DNA of 64,000 nucleotides, taken from positions 55,928,959-55,992,958 of the forward strand of contig OW388302.1 in the NCBI GenBank assembly GCA_936450465.1. Reading direction: 5' to 3'. The position numbers were made by a program, and so were the translations under genes. Shown one piece after another: positions 18,601 to 30,839 of this stretch. Below the pieces are notes generated by a model. That model worked only from the letters and a program-made list of their open reading frames with translations, did not search any database and was not told where the DNA came from. The first letter of the stretch is position 1. Every line of letters starts with the position of its first letter. Origin of the DNA: Gibbula magus (Eukaryota; Mollusca; Gastropoda; Trochida; Trochidae).

Positions 18601-21387
18601 TACTCCGACCGTCAGAGATTGCATAAATAAACACGATATCCTGCTTTTATATATTAAATAGTGCTAAAAGTGAAATTAAGTTGGTTTTTTTTTTAAAATT
18701 CAAGCTCTTAGAGCGCTATAAAAACCAGATTAGTTCCGTGTTGGCCTCAATAAGTTTTATATGTTTCTAAGTAAATATCGAGAAGCAATATTCCTGTGGA
18801 TATAGGCCAAGATTATAAATGAACATTTATAAAAAGATTTGTTCCCGAATAATAACAAAAATAGTCAACAGAGAAACACAGCACCATGGTCAAAGGATAT
18901 ATTTTGTTTCCCCGATGACATGTTTGTTTGAACCAAGCACAACATACAAAACTACCCAGATAAAACAAATGAAAGAGAATTTTCAAAAGAGTGAAAACAA
19001 AATACTACTGTCAAATAGTCTATTTTAATGTATTTGGCAAATACATGTAAACTTGTAAGGAGAAGTAAACACGACTTCATTCATACGGATGCTTATAATT
19101 TAATGTCTGTCCAAACATATTCAAAAGGTGCAGAAAATGCTGTTTCAAAATGGTTTTGGTTGAAACATATTTATTTCACTAAGTGGATTTGTAAACAAGC
19201 TGCAATAACCTATCTGAATACCTCTACAGTTCGGCATTTAATTGAAATTTTATGAGTTGTGAAAATTGATTTAAATGTCGACATTGTGCATTCTCTTTGA
19301 CTTTAATTTATTGACGCATCATTGCTGTAGGACATTATAACTTTAAAAAAGGTTGACCGTCCATTTCTATACCCTATAAAACATGATTAGATAATGTTTA
19401 AAAATTAATTGATTATGTATTTTTGTTGTTTCTGTAGACGTGATGTAACTGTTTTTCAGTCTGACTCGTAACTTATATATCTTGCATTGTATGGGTATGT
19501 ATTGCTTCTCTTGCTCCTGGAGTTAAATCCTTTAATAAGGAAAAATCAAAGTTGATCTCAATGATATTCTTGATTAAATATTGCCGGTTAGATACACTAT
19601 TGGGCTGTAGACGTTCATAACGAATACGATGCACCGTTTTTGCTTTTTATGACATAGGCGAACCAGTCACATTTACTGTCAACATAAACCATGTTTAGTA
19701 TTAAAGCATGTTCCGTATTTAACAGGTTATAAAGCTACTTTAAAAGATTGGCCTTTTCATTGCGACATGATATCGGCTAATTACATATATCATCAATATA
19801 AACTTTCTGTATGTGTATATTATATAATAAATAAACTTATTGTCATAAGTTTGTACGGGTATGTTGGCTAAAATGTCAGATATATATATTTTGGACGTTA
19901 CAAGTACAAACTCGGGCATGGTGTCTGTACATTAATTTCGAACTAATTCTTCAGATTGCTCTTAATAATCTTTGTGTTGTGGCTTAACGTTCACTTTTGA
20001 TTTGTAGGAAAAACGTATTTTTAAGTAAGAAAATGTCCATATCATTTGAAATTGATACAAATTCGATCAACATTAAGAAACACAAATCTTTACCGTTTTT
20101 AAACAATAGTAGAATAAATTAATTTTAAGACATCGTTTAATTCGTGACAACTACGATACATGGCTTTAAATATTTCCAGAAACAAATCTCATTGACTTAT
20201 AAACAAACATTCTAAAACAAATAGATCTATATATTTAAAAGAACAGTGATTGGATATCTATGAGCCATGGAGTTGACCCATCCTCTTTCAATGTGAACCC
20301 CATATTCTGTCATGCATTTAGTTGAAACTATCATAGACAAATCCTATAAATTCCTCTTATATTTCCCGACACTAGCTGTAGGCTATATTCAAAATTTTAA
20401 CTTGAAGGTAATTCAAAGCAAGCTCTCGAAATGTAGATCTAGTTTCAGATATTCGTCAAGCTTAAAACGTATAAAACATTTCTTTCAAAAAAGCCAATCA
20501 AACGTAGACACATAATTACTTATTACTCTTAAATTTTAAATTACTTTTTATCGTTTTTCTTCATCGCAAATACTAAACAGTTGTCTTCAGTTCCATGTAT
20601 AGGCCCCATTTCTTATGCGCACCGAAAAATAAAGATGCAGCAAGTGATTAGACAGAAAGTGCGGTTTCTCCCCACAAATATCAAAGTACTGCGGGTGCCT
20701 TCCTTTTGATATCTTCCGAACAAAGTTGTGTATATTTATTCTGTTTTCATAATCGTAAAGATTTAAAATAATTGTCTTTAATTCCATGTATAATTTGTAT
20801 ATGCGTATCAAAATGTTAATATGCGGGAAGTCATGCGACAAGTGTCGCAAATAGAGCGATTATCAAAATCTTTTAGCGTCAACGCCCGGGTACCATGTGG
20901 GTTAATTGATGTATTCTCCTTTCATATAAATAATTGTAATAAGCTCAAAGTAATAAATTACTTTCTTCATAAAAGGGTAGGTTCTTTATAAATATATTTA
21001 GGAGATGAACCTGCTGTGTTTTAAAATCAGAGACATGTTATACTGGATTGATAGCGAGTAAATTTTAAATTGAAACCGAACGCGTAGTGGAGAGTATCGG
21101 AGCATACATAAAACCATGGGTAACCGAGAATGGTGTGAAATACACAACCACATCTACATGGAAGTAAACGGAGAGTTTTAGATCTATTTCATCGGGTATG
21201 GTGACATGGAAAACACACATTGAACATAAACCTTGGAAAGAATACGAAACAGATACGGCAAATTTTGAATAACGCTAATTATAATTAAATAAAGTTTAAT
21301 ACCAAACTATCTCATTAGACTGTTGGTTATAGATATGTTATTGTATTTTGTAACGATACCCTCGAGCGGCCGAAGTTCGTGACCCCG
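18601..21387. other. long AT-rich non-coding stretch
   Basis: The largest repeat-poor stretch of the window. Short frames up to 87 codons show no domain, no conserved motif and AT-driven codon use. atttcatgtataatt-like phrases repeat near 20590 and 20780 (agttccatgtata / aattccatgtata with ttgtctt before them), a hint of a small local duplication. Confidence 0.4.
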
Positions 21388-21581
21388 CAGGGGTTTGTAT
21401 TGCTGAAACCAAACAGTTCTTAGGTCCAATGCTTCGATACGACCACCCTATACTAATAAATAAAGAAAGGGATGCAACGCGAGTTTTACATCACTTCATC
21501 CAGGATGGTGTAGGTCGCTCGCTTGTAGTTACTATAAAGTTGCAATAAAGTTGTTAGGGTGAGAGACCACGGACGTTTTAA

Positions 21582-21936
21582 AGGGGCAGTAGCACGTTTT
21601 TTCTCTGAAATAAGGTGATGAAATGTATTTGAAAAATAATGTCATCAGTAGTAAAACACCATTCTGTCTCTGAAAAATCAAGTTAAAAAACGAGTGTACA
21701 TGGTTCCGTAAAGCCATGGGAATCTTTGTTGTCATTTGAAATAATAAATTGTGTTCACAATAAAATGGCCGCCATGCAATTTTTGCTTTATACGCAACAT
21801 CGTGATTACCACTACGGGTAATTGATTTGTTTAATACGATGTTTTACCCTCTAAAGTAAATATAAATGGCATAAACTATCATCATAAATGAGAAATTTGA
21901 AAAAATAAAATTTGCGAAAAACGTGCTACTACCCCT
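21582..21936. mobile_element. 355-bp TTAA-flanked MITE (Kolobok-like)
   Basis: TIRs AGGGGCAGTAGCACGTTTTT and its complement (one mismatch) lie between TTAA at 21578-21581 and 21937-21940. A related, interrupted copy occupies 32271-34427. TTAA target with AGGG ends fits Kolobok; piggyBac is an alternative. Confidence 0.88.
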
Positions 21937-22416
21937 TTAAGTGTGTCAAATGTGTCAGGGATGTAAAGTGATAGGAGAAAACTCTTTTCGAGATTGATTG
22001 CTTTTGCTGGGAATGAAATATCGACTTTTTTCTCGATTTATTTCTGAGACACCATTTTGGCCCACTCAAGTTTGACGAGTAAAAAAGCGTGTTTCAAGTG
22101 TCGTAGCTTAAAAAATAATGCACCGATTTCGTTGATATTTGTTTTAATCGAAAGAGAAACCTACCATGACATTTTAGAATCCTTGTTTTTGATTGGTTTA
22201 TTTTATGGTCGAACGGAGATTCGAACACGATTTTTGTGAACGGCGATTTACCGCGTTATGATACAAGGTGACGTAAGATTCTTAGCCAAGCTATGTCATT
22301 GAAATAAACATGCGTAAATCATTAGAAATACTTGCCATTTAGATAGTGAAGAAATATAACATGGTTATATTTGGGATACCACTACCTTCAATAGTACAAA
22401 TTCTTGTACTTTTTCG

Positions 22417-22519
22417 GGCCGAGTCCCATGCGGGATTCGAACCCACGCCCTCAGAGTAAGGCAACTATCGCCAGCATTGACTGTACCAACAGCTTACCAC
22501 ACGACCATTTCGCCTCGAC
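22417..22519 (-). other. tRNA-like sequence (class II shape)
   Basis: On the minus strand it reads GGCGAAATGGTCGTGTGG (A-box-like) and GGGTTCGAATCCC (perfect B-box) with a long variable region, about 100 bases in all. It adjoins the tail of a SINE at 22520. It may be a tRNA pseudogene or the head of another SINE; the acceptor stem does not pair convincingly by eye. Confidence 0.4.
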
Positions 22520-22853
22520 CGAGTTTGGGTTTAACGCCGCTTTCAAGAGTTTTTCACTTATATAACGGCTGCTAGTATTATGGCAGGGAGAAAGCTCGCA
22601 ACGCCATGTGGCTATGCTTTGCGGTGAAACCTGCGAGCATCGGCTGGAACTAGCGAACCATGGGTGGTAGGCTACTAAATAACTACTACCTAACTAGCTG
22701 CTACCCTGAAAATCAGTGCAGCATTGCACCCAAACCTTACTGCGTGTAGAACAGTTCTCTACTGCAGACAAAGTTGCCGTGCCCCTGTCGGGATTCGAAC
22801 CCCGGACCTCTTGACCCGAAGCCGAACGCGCTAACCACTGCGCTATCCTGCCC
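22520..22853 (-). repeat. SINE family A with 20-bp internal duplication
   Basis: Full head and body. A short insertion (ggctactaaataactactacctaactagctgctac) lies after CATGGGTGGTA. Tail is short. Confidence 0.9.
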
Positions 22854-23252
22854 TACGCAATTTAATCTGTGTATCTGTTTTGGAAAGTTATTATAATTTG
22901 GACCGATGTTTTAAACAGTGAAACTACAGTAGTCTATCAAGATCGCGATAAGCCGTGAACGAACCGGTTTCGGTTCGGATACAATAACGCCATAAGCTCA
23001 ATCAGTTAGACGACACAGGAATGGTCGCGTCAATTTGACTAGTGGTGTAGGTCCAGGAAAGCTTTCAAGGCGGAGAAACGTTAAGATTTACAAACCAGTA
23101 TCTTCTATTTGATTAAAATTTATCACTTAATTTTATCATATTTTATAAGAATGAATTGTTCATTTCACTAGTTAGTAAATTTCTACCGTATCGAAAACAA
23201 CGGAAATGTGATGCGTCATACCTGAAGAAAAATGGGTTCAACCGATTACCGC

Positions 23253-23344
23253 GTTGCGGGCTTTCTCCCTGCCATAATACTAGCAGCCGTGATATAAGTG
23301 AAATACTCTTGAAAGCGGCGTTAAACCCTAACTCACTCACTCAC
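23253..23344 (+). repeat. 5'-truncated SINE, 92 bp
   Basis: Flanked by the 15-bp duplication tcaaccgattaccgc at 23238-23252 and 23345-23359. Confidence 0.95.
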
Positions 23345-23512
23345 TCAACCGATTACCGCATCACTCAGTTCACTTCCGCAGTGTCAAAGAAACGCGTTTT
23401 AAATACGCAGATAACTCGTCATGATAGAATGGAGATAAACCTACTGTGTTTTTAACTTTTTGTGAGTCTAACGTAGATTCGATACCGACGCGTTCGGCTC
23501 CGAATGATAAAA

Positions 23513-24584
23513 ATAGAGCCATGGGCTCTGTAGCTCATCAGGATTTTATTGATTTATTATCTAAGGTTAAATATCTAAGTTATCTCAAGTAATACATTGT
23601 GAACAAGCAAAATAATATTGGTTTTAGAGCATGACCCCATTTGGGGTCATGGGGTCACGAAATCTACAATTTAGAATCCCCATTAGCCAAGGAGTCTGCA
23701 CACAACTTTTCAGCTCTCTAGACCTTTTGGAACTGGAGAAGAAGATGAAAATAGGTTTTTAAGGATGTGACCCCTGTGACCCCATTTGCGGTCATGGGGT
23801 CACGAAATCTACAATTTAGAATCCCCATTAGCCAAGGAGTCTGCACACAACTTTTCAGCTCTCTAGACCTTTTGGAACTGGAGAATAAGATGAAAATAGG
23901 TTTTTAAGGATGTGACCCCTGTGACCCCATTTGCGGTCATGGGGTCACGAAATCTACAATTTAGAATCCCCATTGGCCAAGGAGTCTGCAAACAACTTTA
24001 CAGCTCTCTAGACCTTTTGGAACTGGAGAAGAAGATGACAATAGGTTTTTAAGGATGTGACCCCTGTGACCCCATTCGGGGTCATGGGGTCACGAAATCT
24101 ACAATTTAGAATCCCCATTGGCCAAGGAGTCTGCACACAACTTTTCAGCTCTCTAGACCTTTTGGAACTGGAGAAGAAGATGAAAATAGGTTTTTAAGGA
24201 TGTGACCCCTGTGACCCCATTTGGGGTCATGGGGTCACGAAATCTACAATTTAGAATCCCCATTGGCCAAGGAGTCTGCAAACAACTTTTCAGCTCTCTA
24301 GACCTGTTGGAACTGGAGAAGAAGATGAAAATAGGTTTTTAAACATGTGACCCCTGTAACCCCATTTGGGGTCATGGGGTCACGAAATCTACAATTTAGA
24401 ATCCCCATTTGCCAAGGAGTCTGCACATAAAATTTCAGCTCTGTGGAGTTGTTGGTTCTGGAGAAGAAGTCGAAAAAGCGAAAAGTTTACGGACGGATGG
24501 ACGGACGGACGGACGGATGGACGGACGGACGCCGGACGCCATGCCATGCCATAAGCTCATCGGGCCTTTCAGGCCTGATGAGCT
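23513..24584 (+). repeat. element with regular 145-bp tandem array
   Basis: Starts with a hairpin (agagccatgggctct) and gtagctcatcagg, carries six units whose gtcatggggtcacg anchors stand at 23646, 23791, 23936, 24081, 24226 and 24371 (exactly 145 bp each), then aaaagcgaaaagtttacgg, an (ACGG)n run and a closing hairpin aagctcatcgggcc-ttt-caggcctgatgagct. The first and last hairpins share ctcatcagg/cctgatgag, so the ends are inversely related. Reverse copy at 42871-44075, remnant at 55483-56530. No protein is encoded. Confidence 0.9.
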
Positions 24585-24840
24585 AAAAATCGGTATCGAA
24601 TCTACGTTAGACTAACAAAAAGTTAAAAACACAGTACTAGTCTACTTAGGTTTATCTCCTAAATCACTTTGCTTTAATTCTGAAATATGTATTACATGTA
24701 AAATGCGTGATCATTTTTTTTTAATGTGGACTTGTTTGGGCAGGAGGTAAAACTCGCGTTGCATCCCTTTCTTTATTTATTAGTATCGTATCGAAGTATT
24801 GGACCTAGGAACTGTTTTGTTTCAGCACTACAAACCCCCG

Positions 24841-26120
24841 TACATGACCCTCAGTGAACGTATCCAAATGCTTGTAAACTGAGATTCACAATGCTAAATA
24901 ATCATTACTTACACTTATTCATCTATTGAAAAATATATTTTATGACATACTGTATCATCATCCACTAAGTTACAAACCTTTTGAAGCTTTATTGTCATTT
25001 TTTCTCTCAAGTTCGTGGCCGTTGATTCAATGCTGTTTTCTTCGAGACTAATCACATATGTTCTGTCAAGTATGGTCATCTGTTGAACTGACTTATTTTT
25101 CTTTTAGAATTGAAAGCATACTGTATAAAATTACATGTATTTAGTAACTGCAGAGGTCATAAAATGCTTCATGAATTTTTTTTCAGAAAATTTACGACAT
25201 TAGTTGCTTATAATTTATTTTTGAAATATTGTATTCCCAGGTAAGTTAATACATTGATTGGCTGACAAAATCATGTGAAGAAATAGCCAAAAGCTATATA
25301 AAAAGCACATGAAATTAAATATTCATAAATCTGTCTATCAAACAACCTATTTCAAAATAATCAATTTTTAAAATTTCTATGAACATCGTGACAAAAGAAC
25401 AGATGACTTCTTATGCTTAGTAAGATAAGTTGTGCGACAATTAGTTTTTGATTTTTGGCACACTAACTAAAAACCAGACGACAGGAATTGATCCCCGAAA
25501 AGTGGTCGGAGAATATTTTGGGGCCATTAAAATATACAGATATTTTGAAGCTAGCGTAAACAGTGATTTTAAGCACATATGTTCTGAGAACTGACATGGT
25601 TAATGGGAAATTGGGTTAATGCTACAGAAAGTTGTATAAATATGTTTGAGTTTTTAAACAATAATCCGGACGTTTCAAGTTTTGTGCGCAAGTCATATCG
25701 GCGAGCACGCACATGTGTAAATGACGTCACGCGAACTTGGGCTACTCTACGATACATGATTCATAATAGCTCTATGTTTTAAAATCCTGCCATAATACAC
25801 TTAGAAATAATTGTTTCCATTACATTTAATATCACAAGACATTTGTTTTTATTCAGGATCAATCAAACAAAATTTTATTTTTTAAGAATTGAAGCGACGG
25901 CGATGACCCATTCCACCATGTTTGTTGACGCCGGGTCACTTCATTTGCATAGTTACCGGTAACGTCACCGGGCTACGCCGCCGGCACAGCAGCAAGGAAA
26001 ATCCGTGCCAAATCGAGCAGCCCTAACATTGCAGATTTATTAAACTGCGATATCTTCGACAGGCGAGTAATAAATCACATTATGAACCACCACATTAATA
26101 CTTAGAATAAAGGGTGTTAT
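24841..26120. other. non-coding, AT-rich
   Basis: No recognised gene. 25880-26040 is GC-richer and repeats the words gacgtcac/aacgtcac. A frame of 62 codons on the minus strand at 25569 has no recognisable motif. Confidence 0.4.
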
Positions 26121-28288
26121 CAGTGTAGGAAACGACTGCCCGCCCGAACGCCCGTGGCGGGCTAATTTTGATGGGGGCTGGTAAAATTTAAAACTTACCA
26201 GCCCGATGGTCGGGCTGATATTTTACCTGTAATCATTTCTGATATGAGTCAAATTAATGTCTGTTATTGAAACAAACCATTTAGGTGAATATAGTTGATT
26301 TATTGGTTGGGAAGCGAGTCAAGTGTATTAATTATGTCCAATTTTGTTTAAAATTGATGGCAATAATATTGGTCAAAATAATATTGTGGACAGCTGTGTT
26401 GACGTCAAAAACGTAACATAAAAATATAGTCGCATAACGGATTCAGGGCATAAATGATTTAATTATTTGAAATATATAATGAAGTAAGATATGTTTCCAA
26501 TATTATTGCGCATCTTATTAAAAAAAAGTATCTAACATGTCTCTAAGATTATTGACAAAATCGTCCAAATCGAACAATTGTAAATAAAAAATGACTGCTA
26601 AACCATATTGGTTGCATTTTCATTGCACATCTTTAAAAATATGTTCAAGTCTCTATGTGGATTTTGAATATTTTCCCATTGTTAATCTACAACCATATTT
26701 TCTGTAATTCTGGACCCTTTCTCATGACCGGAAATGACTGTTAGAGATTGATTTTATTACTGATTCTTATACACATAACATATTATCTAGTATATATATA
26801 TAATCATGCAATTGTAACTCACAAGGTTTTTTAGTTATTCGCTTAAAAGTTGATAAAATGTTCAATGTTACCAGACTTGAAAGGTCACTGTGAAAAAAGT
26901 ACATGTATAAGAAGGTTGTCAATATTTTTGTTTAAATTCAAAAGCTACAACAAGTGTTGTATATACATACACAAATGTCTTGAGAGTAGTGTTTCCTGAA
27001 AAATGCGTGGGGTTGAAAAACTTGGAAAAGTTTTAAAATATCAAAATGGCGTTGAAACATATTACTTTTGACTTTGCTGTGATGTATATTCTTGCACCCA
27101 TTGTTATTGTGAATCTATTTAAAAAGTTACAAACGTTTTCTCCAATCAGAAATCGAATTTAAATTCGAACTGGACCTTTAATATCTGGGGCGATTGGAGC
27201 CAAAAGCGTGTCGTCGCTATTTCATAGTAAGGGCGATCACCATGTAAAGTTTGGAATTTATTTCAGCTGTTGTTGCTGAATGTGGATGACTAGAATGATA
27301 ATAACAAAACTCGTTGATTCAGCTAATTGGTCATTTAAATACACATGAAATCAAACAGGGGTGCGATGCAAATCTCACTTCAGTTTCTAGGAAAGAATCT
27401 TCCACTTATACTGTGTTTTCGATATTGCATTGCCTCAGAAATTGTGTAAGTAAAGCTACAAGTTTACTTTCTTTGAGCCATATATTAATCGAAATTTGGT
27501 AATTTATTAATTAAGGATGAATTTAATCTGAAAAACGTACCAAATTAAACAGGAATAATGAAAATAGTAAATGGTATGTGTATACCATGGCATGCAATGG
27601 AAGAAATGACTGGTTTTTATTGTAAACACAACATACATTTCACTTATTAATGTGGGAATAGAAGACAGATATTGCGAAATATATGCCTTACGTCAGTATA
27701 TATAATTTCAATTAAATTACAAAGTTATGAAGTTTTTTTTATATTTTGACCCTGCATTGGTAATAGAGGGTAATCAATATCTAAACGTATATACAATGTA
27801 GATCAGGATATCCCGTCCACTAATCATTTCATATATATGTATGGGAGGGGATGTAGTATGTACGTTTAGATATTGATAATTCTCAATTACCTGTCTGTCG
27901 ACATCGAATTATTGACTTGATAGTTTCGAGTGTTCACTGCAAGTTGTGACAACGAAATGCACAGTGAGCATGTGACGTTACTCCCAACGGTACTAGTGTT
28001 AAATTGACTTGATTGAAAAAAGTCAGTAACAATTTCTTCGTCAATTGATATACAAATGACATGGATCTGTTTCCGTTATTTTCCACTTCAAAAACCGACA
28101 AATAAAGAAACAGTAAGGATATTCATATATAAGGTATAAGCCCTCGTTTATCCCTGATATTTTTATAATCATTGCTGAGCTGAAATGTGACCCCAGGTAG
28201 GACTGGCAGCTTTTGAGAAGGGCTGGTAAGTTTTCAAAGTTGCCAGCCCGAGTGTCTGGTCATATTTTCAGGTAAGTTTCCTACACTG
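26121..28288. mobile_element. 2.17-kb hAT-like DNA transposon, decayed
   Basis: Ends read CAGTGTAGGAAAC and its complement, and sub-terminal blocks match again (gggctggtaa...aacttaccagccc at both ends). Flanks are ggtgttat and gtgttata; one lost G would make an 8-bp duplication. CAGTG ends with an 8-bp target fit hAT. No transposase frame survives. Confidence 0.7.
27760..27890. repeat. small fold-back repeat
   Basis: Arms ggtaatagagggtaatcaat and ggtaattgagaattatcaat (minus), continuing ctaaacgta, form a stem of about 45 bp around a 40-bp loop. Probably a MITE inside the hAT-like element; no clear target duplication. Confidence 0.6.
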
Positions 28289-28486
28289 GTGTTATATAGC
28301 GCTAACATCCGCACGGAGGTGTGCTCAAACTTTGAGCCTCAAAGCGCGAACAAAGTCGTTAGAAACACATGCTCTCTTGAAGTTACACTAACATTCAACC
28401 CAACAGTATATCCTACAACACGAAATGGGCTGATATAGCCTCAATGTACAGTAACATGCAAGTAGATCTTGTCTTTTCATCACATG

Positions 28487-28790
28487 GGGGGCGGGATAGC
28501 GCAGTGGTTAGCGCGTTCGTCTTCGGATCAAGAGGTCCGGGGTTCGAATCCCGCGGCACGGCAACTTTGTCTGCAGTAGAGAACTGTTCTACACACAGTA
28601 AGGTTTGGGTGCAATGCTACACTGAATTTCAGCGTAGTACCACCCATGGTTCGCTAGTTCCAGCCGATGCTCGCAGGTTTCACCGCAATGCATAGCCACA
28701 TGGCGTTGCGGGCTTTCTCCCTGCCGTAATACTAGCAGCCGCGATATAAGTGAATCTTAAAAGCGGCGTTAAACCCCATCTCACCTCACC
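28487..28790 (+). repeat. SINE family A
   Basis: Full head to tail, flanked by ttcatcacatg at 28476-28486 and 28791-28801. Confidence 0.96.
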
Positions 28791-28849
28791 TTCATCACAT
28801 GCCTGCTCGGTTTACTTTTCACAATGACTAGATATTATACACATGCATG

Positions 28850-29370
28850 CAAAGTAGATATACCGTAATTATTATATGACGAGCAGTGAAATACTGGGAT
28901 TTATCAGTGAAATAAACTCTCTATCAAGCTACAGTGAAAATAACTTATATTTTCACTGCGAATGGTGATTGATATAATTTGACGTCATAAAACAATGGTC
29001 TCGCGCGGCGAATTGGCTTATGACGTCACAGTGTTACTGTGGTGACGGGCTGTTCCTTGCGGCCGCTCGGCGTGAAAATGACCCTTTTCGGACGTAATTA
29101 CATGGATAATATCATATAATAAATAGAATATCCGTCAATTCTTGACAAATACCATGTTTATCTCATCTCGTGAGGTAGAAAAGTTATATGACTCGTGAAA
29201 ATATAACCTTTCTACCTCACTCGATGAGATAAACATGGTATTAGTCAAGAAAAGACAGATATCCTCTAAATATTTTCACTGGTGAAAATATAACCTTTCT
29301 ATCTCACTCGATGAGATAAACATGGTATTAGTCAAGAAAAGCCAAATATCCTCTAAATAATTATTCCGGC
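28850..29370. repeat. palindromic MITE-like region with partial duplication
   Basis: 29147-29245 is a near-perfect palindrome (aataccatgtttatctcatc ... and complement, about 40-bp arms). Its right arm plus flank (tataaccttt...aaaagccaaatatcctctaaat) is repeated at 29285-29358. Upstream sequence is rich in tgacgtca and ttttcact/agtgaaaa inverted words. Confidence 0.7.
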
Positions 29371-30351
29371 ATAGGCATATTTATGCGAAATTAAACCTCA
29401 TGACATGCACGACATAATGTAAATCATACTGCACTGATGTTTTTGTAATAATTTTTGACAATTTCACATTTACATTATGGCTTCGAAAAGATTAATCGCA
29501 TGCCATGAATAATCGCCGGGACAAATCGGTGTTTGAAATTGACGGGGTGCATTCAAGAAGGGCACGTGTACTATTTGATTATTCAAGGATTTATGGTACT
29601 TTCCAAACTGTATTTCCAAACAGGCGATAACACGAGTGTCGGCCGGAACCATCCGGGTCTACGTAACTGCTAGACTCTGTGTATACGAAATTATGCAATT
29701 AGTGTTAACACGATCCAAAACAAAGCCCCCTCTTTAACCTTTTATCTTACATTGTAAGTTAAATTTTATTAACCCTAACTTATACTAATAACAATAAGTC
29801 GACATATAATTTTTTAGTGATTTGCCAATTATCCTATTTTCCTATTTTTATCATATCCTAAATAACCTGTTACCTTTACATTTATTCTTTCTTTCATTTT
29901 CACCCCGTCAGTGAACTCATATTTTTTAAAGGCAAGAGAAAATTACATTTTGAATAATTCTAAAATTGCAATAGGCCCTCACGCAATGCTCATTTCATCA
30001 TTCAAATATAACGTTCTATAATACAGTTTGATTCCAAATCCTTCTTGTAGTATAATCATTCACTTAAACGTTAACGGGCACGTAATTTGATGGGGAAAGC
30101 AATACTGAAGAACCAAATGAAGTATATTTTGATGGTAAACAGTAACTTTCCCGTCCCAGAATCGTTCTCCCGAAGCACCCTGCTTCGCGGATAACATGTA
30201 TTGACAAAACAAATACTGCGGTAACGTCACAAATGTAATTTACATAAATCATTAATCGTCCGTCAATCTCGAGTAGCTGACAATGATACTAAATAGTAAA
30301 TAATACAATACTTTATAAGCTACTGAGCCAATGGCTTTGTTTCGAAAATAT
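29371..30351. other. non-coding, AT-rich
   Basis: No gene seen. accctgcttcgcgga near 30178 recurs at about 31561 and, diverged, at about 60055 (gcagcttgcttcgcgga), a short low-copy repeat of unknown kind. Confidence 0.4.
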
Positions 30352-30705
30352 TCCAAGATAGCACAGTGGTTAGCGCGTTCGGCTTCAGATCAAGGGGTCC
30401 GTGGTTCGAATCCAGTCAAGGGCACGGCAACTTTGTCTGCAGTAGAGAACTGTTCTACACGCAGTAAGGTTTGGTAGCATTGCTACACTCAAATTCAATG
30501 CAGTAATACCCATGGTTCCCTCTTTCAAGGGGGCGGGATAGCGCAGTGGTTAGCGCGTTCGGCTTCGGATCAAGAGGTCCGGGGTTCGAATCCCGCCAGG
30601 GCGATGGCAACTTTGTTTGCAGTAGAGAACTGTTCTACATGCAGTAAGGTTTGGGTACACTGAATTTCATCCATGGCGTTGCGGGCTTTCTCCCTGCCGT
30701 AATAG
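30352..30705 (+). repeat. two partial SINEs head to tail
   Basis: The first (30352-30517) stops after CCCATGGTTC. The second (30528-30705) begins with a full head and skips from TTTCATCC to ATGGCGTTGCGG, then ends at CCGTAATA. Neither has a tail. Confidence 0.85.
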
Positions 30706-30839
30706 CGGTCTGACTCCCTCGGCGGTCTGACCTGACCTCGACTTGCGGTCTCGGTCACGTCGGACCTCCTCGGGAGTCAGGTCTCGAGTCCTTGTATTTC
30801 ACATAATGACCTCACCACGAGTAAGTGAGTGTATATTAA

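Larger units (their letters stand above)
21388..24840. repeat. nested long inverted repeats
   Basis: The outer arms 21388-21489 and 24747-24840 are reverse complements over about 95 bp (aaagggatgcaacgcgagttttac and its complement). The inner arms 23431-23488 and 24590-24660 also match as reverse complements (ttttaacttttt and taacgtagattcgataccga). The 145-bp array sits between the inner arms. Spacing between inner and outer arms is unequal (about 1.9 kb left, 0.1 kb right), even after removing the MITE and SINEs. It may be a fold-back element, or an inverted duplication that later acquired insertions. Confidence 0.7.

Noticed and set aside
20312..20515. Small frames in 18.6-21.4 kb
   Set aside because: AT-driven composition, no motif, no splice context, no repeat in the window.
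24366..24615. Asp/Gly/Arg/Thr-rich frames over the (ACGG)n run
   Set aside because: Simple-sequence translation of the array element end.
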